Source of the DNA: Fidelibacterota bacterium
GTDB lineage: Bacteria > Fidelibacterota > UBA8477 > JABMPR01
Assembly (NCBI GenBank): GCA_016784025.1
Contig: JADHVL010000014.1
Location: 50,126 to 114,125, forward strand
Direction: 5' to 3'
DNA: 64,000 nucleotides
Below are positions 61,270 to 64,000 of this stretch, one piece after another. The notes under the pieces are model-generated. The model had not been told where the DNA came from. It saw nothing but the letters and a program-made list of their open reading frames with translations, and did no database searches. How positions within the stretch are numbered: position 1 is the first letter of the stretch; every line of letters starts with the position of its first letter. The position numbers were made by a program, and so were the translations under genes.

Positions 61270-63867
61270 TTGTTTATCAACATCTTTAGATCCAGCACTG
61301 TTAAACTGTTTTTATCATTCTTAGTTCTTTATGGTGCATTGTCGGCCCAATATGAGCCATCGGCCGAACGGGGGGATGCTGAGTGTCGACGGAAAACAGA
61401 AATTGAAGCCAATCAAGTTCGAGCCTCCATCTTTAATCACAATTTTTCTGGTAGAACTGACCTTGGCCAACTGACACACATCCCTTATGAGTGGCCAATA
61501 GGAACAAGTCAGCACTACATTGCCCTTGCCGGTATATTTGTTGGATCCTTGATAGTCACTGAAGAAGGTGATACGCAACCACTGGTAACAAGCTCAAACT
61601 ATGTCACTGACCCAGTTGATGGATCTTCTATGAATTTTGAACCCGTACCCGAATATCTAAATACCAACTCAAATAGTATAGCAATCAGTACAGATTACAA
61701 TTCATGGCCTGAATGTTGGCCAGATAGACTAAATGATGTCACTGATCAAGGCTGGTGTGGTTCCTGGAATGGTTATTTTGGCAAAGACTATTTTATCGAG
61801 GGGGCTGAGATTTACTCAAAGACTTCCGATGATCTAAATCATCTATTAAATGGAACCTACTATCCAGACACAACCGATTTTACTCGACAGGGTGCCGGGA
61901 TAATTGTGCAGAATAGAACCATAGCCTGGAGTACACCTGTACTGGATGATGTGCTGTTCCATATCTTCACAATCAAAAATGATGGCACCAAACATTTAGA
62001 TTCCAATGTAGTTGCACTATGGATTGCCGATTTCGTTGGTGGAGCTGGTGATGCTGGTGATGATCAAGCAAACTATGATTTAGACCAAGAGGTTGTCTGG
62101 TCCTTTGATGGTGACAATGTTGGAAACGAACATTTTGGGACTGATTCTGTTGGTATAGCATCATACCTAGTGCTTGAGACACCTGATTCCCTTGGAATAT
62201 CTGCTATAAGACGCATTCCTTCAAATATTAGTCTTTTAAGCGTCAATTTATGGAATGATTGGTTGGCGCCGGGATTTTTCTGGGATCCAATTCAAGAGCC
62301 CGGAGATTTTAACCTGGTTATTTCTTCTGGATATTTTGCTCTGGCACCAGGAGAAGAGAAGGAACTGATATATGCCACCATTTTCAGCCGGAATGAAACG
62401 GAGATGTGGAACAAAATTGAAGACATCCAGTTTTTCTACAACAGTGGATTTTCACCAAATCCGTCGCAATTTGCAGTTTTGGAAATGGAAGCAACTTTAG
62501 GCTATGTATACGCAAACGATGGAGTCAGCAGAGATTCTATTTTTCTACAACTCAATGATTACTATGGGTCACCATATGCTGAAAAAAGCATTCAAATCAC
62601 TAACGATAGTAACGCCGATACCTTGTGGCTTCTGACCGATGAGGAAGGAGCAACCGCTTTTCAGTATACTACAGCAATCTTACCCGAATCCGGGCAGGTA
62701 ATCTTTTTAGCTCAAACCAACGACCCTGATTACGGATTCGAGGCTGCCACCCTTACCCTCAACGTATATTCACCAGCGTTAATTGGTGATCCAGAAGTCT
62801 CCGTACCCTTTGATCTGAACTTGCAAGCAGAAGACGATGGTTTTCGTGTCTCCTGGGATGCAGAGTATTTACCTGAGCATATTGGAGGCCTGGTTTATTA
62901 TCAATTCAAGGTATACAGAAATGGTTCACTTCACGAGTCTACACCTGGAGATGTAGGATTGCAGAGAGGATTTTGGAGTGGTGAAACTTTGCCTGACTTG
63001 CACCTAAATCGTTATGTAGGTCTATTAACTCATGGATTGCCTCTGAGAGGAGATTATCGAATTGAATTCATAGAATCACAGGGCCACAGTTCTACTGAAT
63101 TTGGTGCTTTCGACGGTTATGTCTTATTACCGAGTATTCCAGTGAATTTTTGTGTTAAGAAGAGATTCCCTGAATTCGTTGGGACTGGTGAAGAATGGCA
63201 AGATATCCCTTTTGCTTTTATGGATATAGTGGGGGAAGATAGTGTTTTTAATTTTGATGCTTATGAATCAGATATGATCATTTTTTTGGATGATGATTCT
63301 GATTCATCAGGAATGGGACCAACTTGGCAATTTGATACATACTCTGGTGGGCATCCAGAAGATTATAGCATACCTAATAGCGGGGATATTGCCTTTCTTA
63401 GTACCCGTTACCAGTACTTCGATGAAAACCCGGCAGAGGATGATAATTGTTATTATATTACTCGGTTCTTCCCAGAGAATTTCTCGTCAGTACACTTTCA
63501 ACCTATGACTGAATCACTACCCTCCGAAATCGCCTGTTCAAGCACAATTTCGATAGATCCTGAAAGGGACACTCAAAAATTTACACCCAGGACAGTAATC
63601 CTCAATCAGAACTACCCGAATCCGTTCAATCCCACAACTACAATCAGTTATAGTATTCCAGAAGACACAAATATCTCGCTGGTGATCTACGATATTCGCG
63701 GGCAAGTTGTTCAGACTCTGCAATCAAAGAATCAATCTGCTGGCTGGTACGATGTGATCTGGAATGGAGAAACAGCGGATGGCAAGACCATCAGCACTGG
63801 AATCTATTTTGCCAGACTTATAGCTGGCGAATACACTCAAGTAATCAAGATGCTGTACCTCAAATAG
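61270..63867 (+). CDS. Large type IX-sorted secreted protein
   Basis: An 865-residue protein with a TTG start (no ATG fits before the signal peptide, which ends L-S-A-Q at residue 27). The N-terminal two thirds are rich in Asp, Asn and Trp and resemble the 4053-6233 protein in style (I-F-V-G-S-L-I, E-G-A-E-I-Y-S, P-V-L-D-D-V-L-F). A fibronectin-like part lies near 520-610. The C-terminal sorting domain begins N-Y-P-N-P-F-N-P-T-T-T-I and ends I-K-M-L-Y-L-K. Export to the surface by the type IX system is expected; activity unknown. Confidence 0.85.
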   Translation: MFINIFRSSTVKLFLSFLVLYGALSAQYEPSAERGDAECRRKTEIEANQVRASIFNHNFSGRTDLGQLTHIPYEWPIGTSQHYIALAGIFVGSLIVTEEGDTQPLVTSSNYVTDPVDGSSMNFEPVPEYLNTNSNSIAISTDYNSWPECWPDRLNDVTDQGWCGSWNGYFGKDYFIEGAEIYSKTSDDLNHLLNGTYYPDTTDFTRQGAGIIVQNRTIAWSTPVLDDVLFHIFTIKNDGTKHLDSNVVALWIADFVGGAGDAGDDQANYDLDQEVVWSFDGDNVGNEHFGTDSVGIASYLVLETPDSLGISAIRRIPSNISLLSVNLWNDWLAPGFFWDPIQEPGDFNLVISSGYFALAPGEEKELIYATIFSRNETEMWNKIEDIQFFYNSGFSPNPSQFAVLEMEATLGYVYANDGVSRDSIFLQLNDYYGSPYAEKSIQITNDSNADTLWLLTDEEGATAFQYTTAILPESGQVIFLAQTNDPDYGFEAATLTLNVYSPALIGDPEVSVPFDLNLQAEDDGFRVSWDAEYLPEHIGGLVYYQFKVYRNGSLHESTPGDVGLQRGFWSGETLPDLHLNRYVGLLTHGLPLRGDYRIEFIESQGHSSTEFGAFDGYVLLPSIPVNFCVKKRFPEFVGTGEEWQDIPFAFMDIVGEDSVFNFDAYESDMIIFLDDDSDSSGMGPTWQFDTYSGGHPEDYSIPNSGDIAFLSTRYQYFDENPAEDDNCYYITRFFPENFSSVHFQPMTESLPSEIACSSTISIDPERDTQKFTPRTVILNQNYPNPFNPTTTISYSIPEDTNISLVIYDIRGQVVQTLQSKNQSAGWYDVIWNGETADGKTISTGIYFARLIAGEYTQVIKMLYLK

Positions 63868-63897
63868 TATCAAATGATACCAAAGGATGTTAAGAGT

Positions 63898-64000
63898 TTA
63901 GTTTTCTAATGGTAAAAGGTCAATGTATTGTTGGATGACTCCTTTGGATAATCTGATAATGAGACTGATGGTTTCAAGGTCCTTGAACTCTGGATAAAGG
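63898..64000 (-). CDS. C-terminal end of a gene running off the right edge
   Basis: On the minus strand a frame enters from the right edge and ends at the TAA at 63898-63900 after 33 visible residues (L-Y-P-E-F-K-D-L-E-T-I-S-L-I-I-R-L-S-K-G). The helix-turn-helix-like look suggests a DNA-binding or DUF1670/transposase-like protein. Too short to be sure. Confidence 0.4.
   Translation of the reverse strand, partial: LYPEFKDLETISLIIRLSKGVIQQYIDLLPLEN

Overview
This window looks like a chromosomal contig from a Gram-negative bacterium of the Fibrobacterota-Chlorobiota-Bacteroidota (FCB) superphylum. The best guess is the Marinimicrobia / KSB1 / Calditrichota-like lineages; the exact phylum cannot be fixed from sequence reading alone. 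The reasons are a full-length sprA (type IX secretion translocon), several large secreted proteins ending in the type IX sorting signature (YPNPFNPTT near the start of the last ~85 residues and a terminal K-M-x-x-x-K), PorV-like barrels, a TonB-dependent receptor with a carboxypeptidase-like N-terminal domain, and many lipoproteins. No plasmid, phage or rRNA genes were seen.

Layout. From 1 to about 30.6 kb nearly everything is on the minus strand. It holds a lipoprotein cut by the left edge, two large secreted proteins (one starting with a haem c motif, CAGCH), a secernin-like peptidase, a kinase-like gene translationally coupled to a class III aminotransferase, and a six-gene overlapping operon (AAA ATPase, prmA, lipoprotein, beta-propeller secreted protein, two PorV-like barrels). 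These are followed by an M28 peptidase with sprA, rdgB, a 1.3k-residue surface protein and an esterase lipoprotein. From 30.7 kb to the end the genes are on the plus strand. First come cca, a barrel gene interrupted by an in-frame TGA, a GNAT enzyme, a DoxX-like protein, a penicillin-acylase-family enzyme, a GDPD and a Gfo/Idh oxidoreductase. Next is a three-gene TonB-receptor operon, then NUDIX, Rieske, ElbB, cupin and LON-domain genes. A complete group 3b [NiFe] hydrogenase operon (hydB-hydG-hydD-hydA plus maturation protease) runs on into a response regulator, a six-TM histidine kinase and a free-standing tandem ACT protein. The end holds yqeY, cvpA, mutS2, a DUF559 endonuclease cassette, dnaG, a CAU tRNA and another type IX cargo protein.

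How the parts connect. The secreted proteins, PorV-like barrels and SprA belong to one export route (Sec, then type IX, then cell surface). The hydrogenase operon encodes a cytoplasmic enzyme that couples H2/H+ to NAD(P)H, and a good FNR/CRP-type half-site pair lies in its promoter region, so the cell probably lives with little oxygen. The attached two-component genes and ACT protein suggest redox or metabolite control.

The intergenic DNA is rich in small dispersed elements: two copies of a 'GTCATTGCGAG...CGCGAAGAC' repeat (one forms the 5' end of a reading frame), two copies of a terminal-inverted-repeat element (one carrying a nested insertion), a 25-bp perfect inverted repeat, and a DUF559 gene flanked by mirror-image hairpin pairs. 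The strongest candidates for something undescribed are the DUF559 cassette, the kinase-aminotransferase pair, the hydrogenase-linked ACT/two-component module and the promoter-proximal small ORF before the tRNA.
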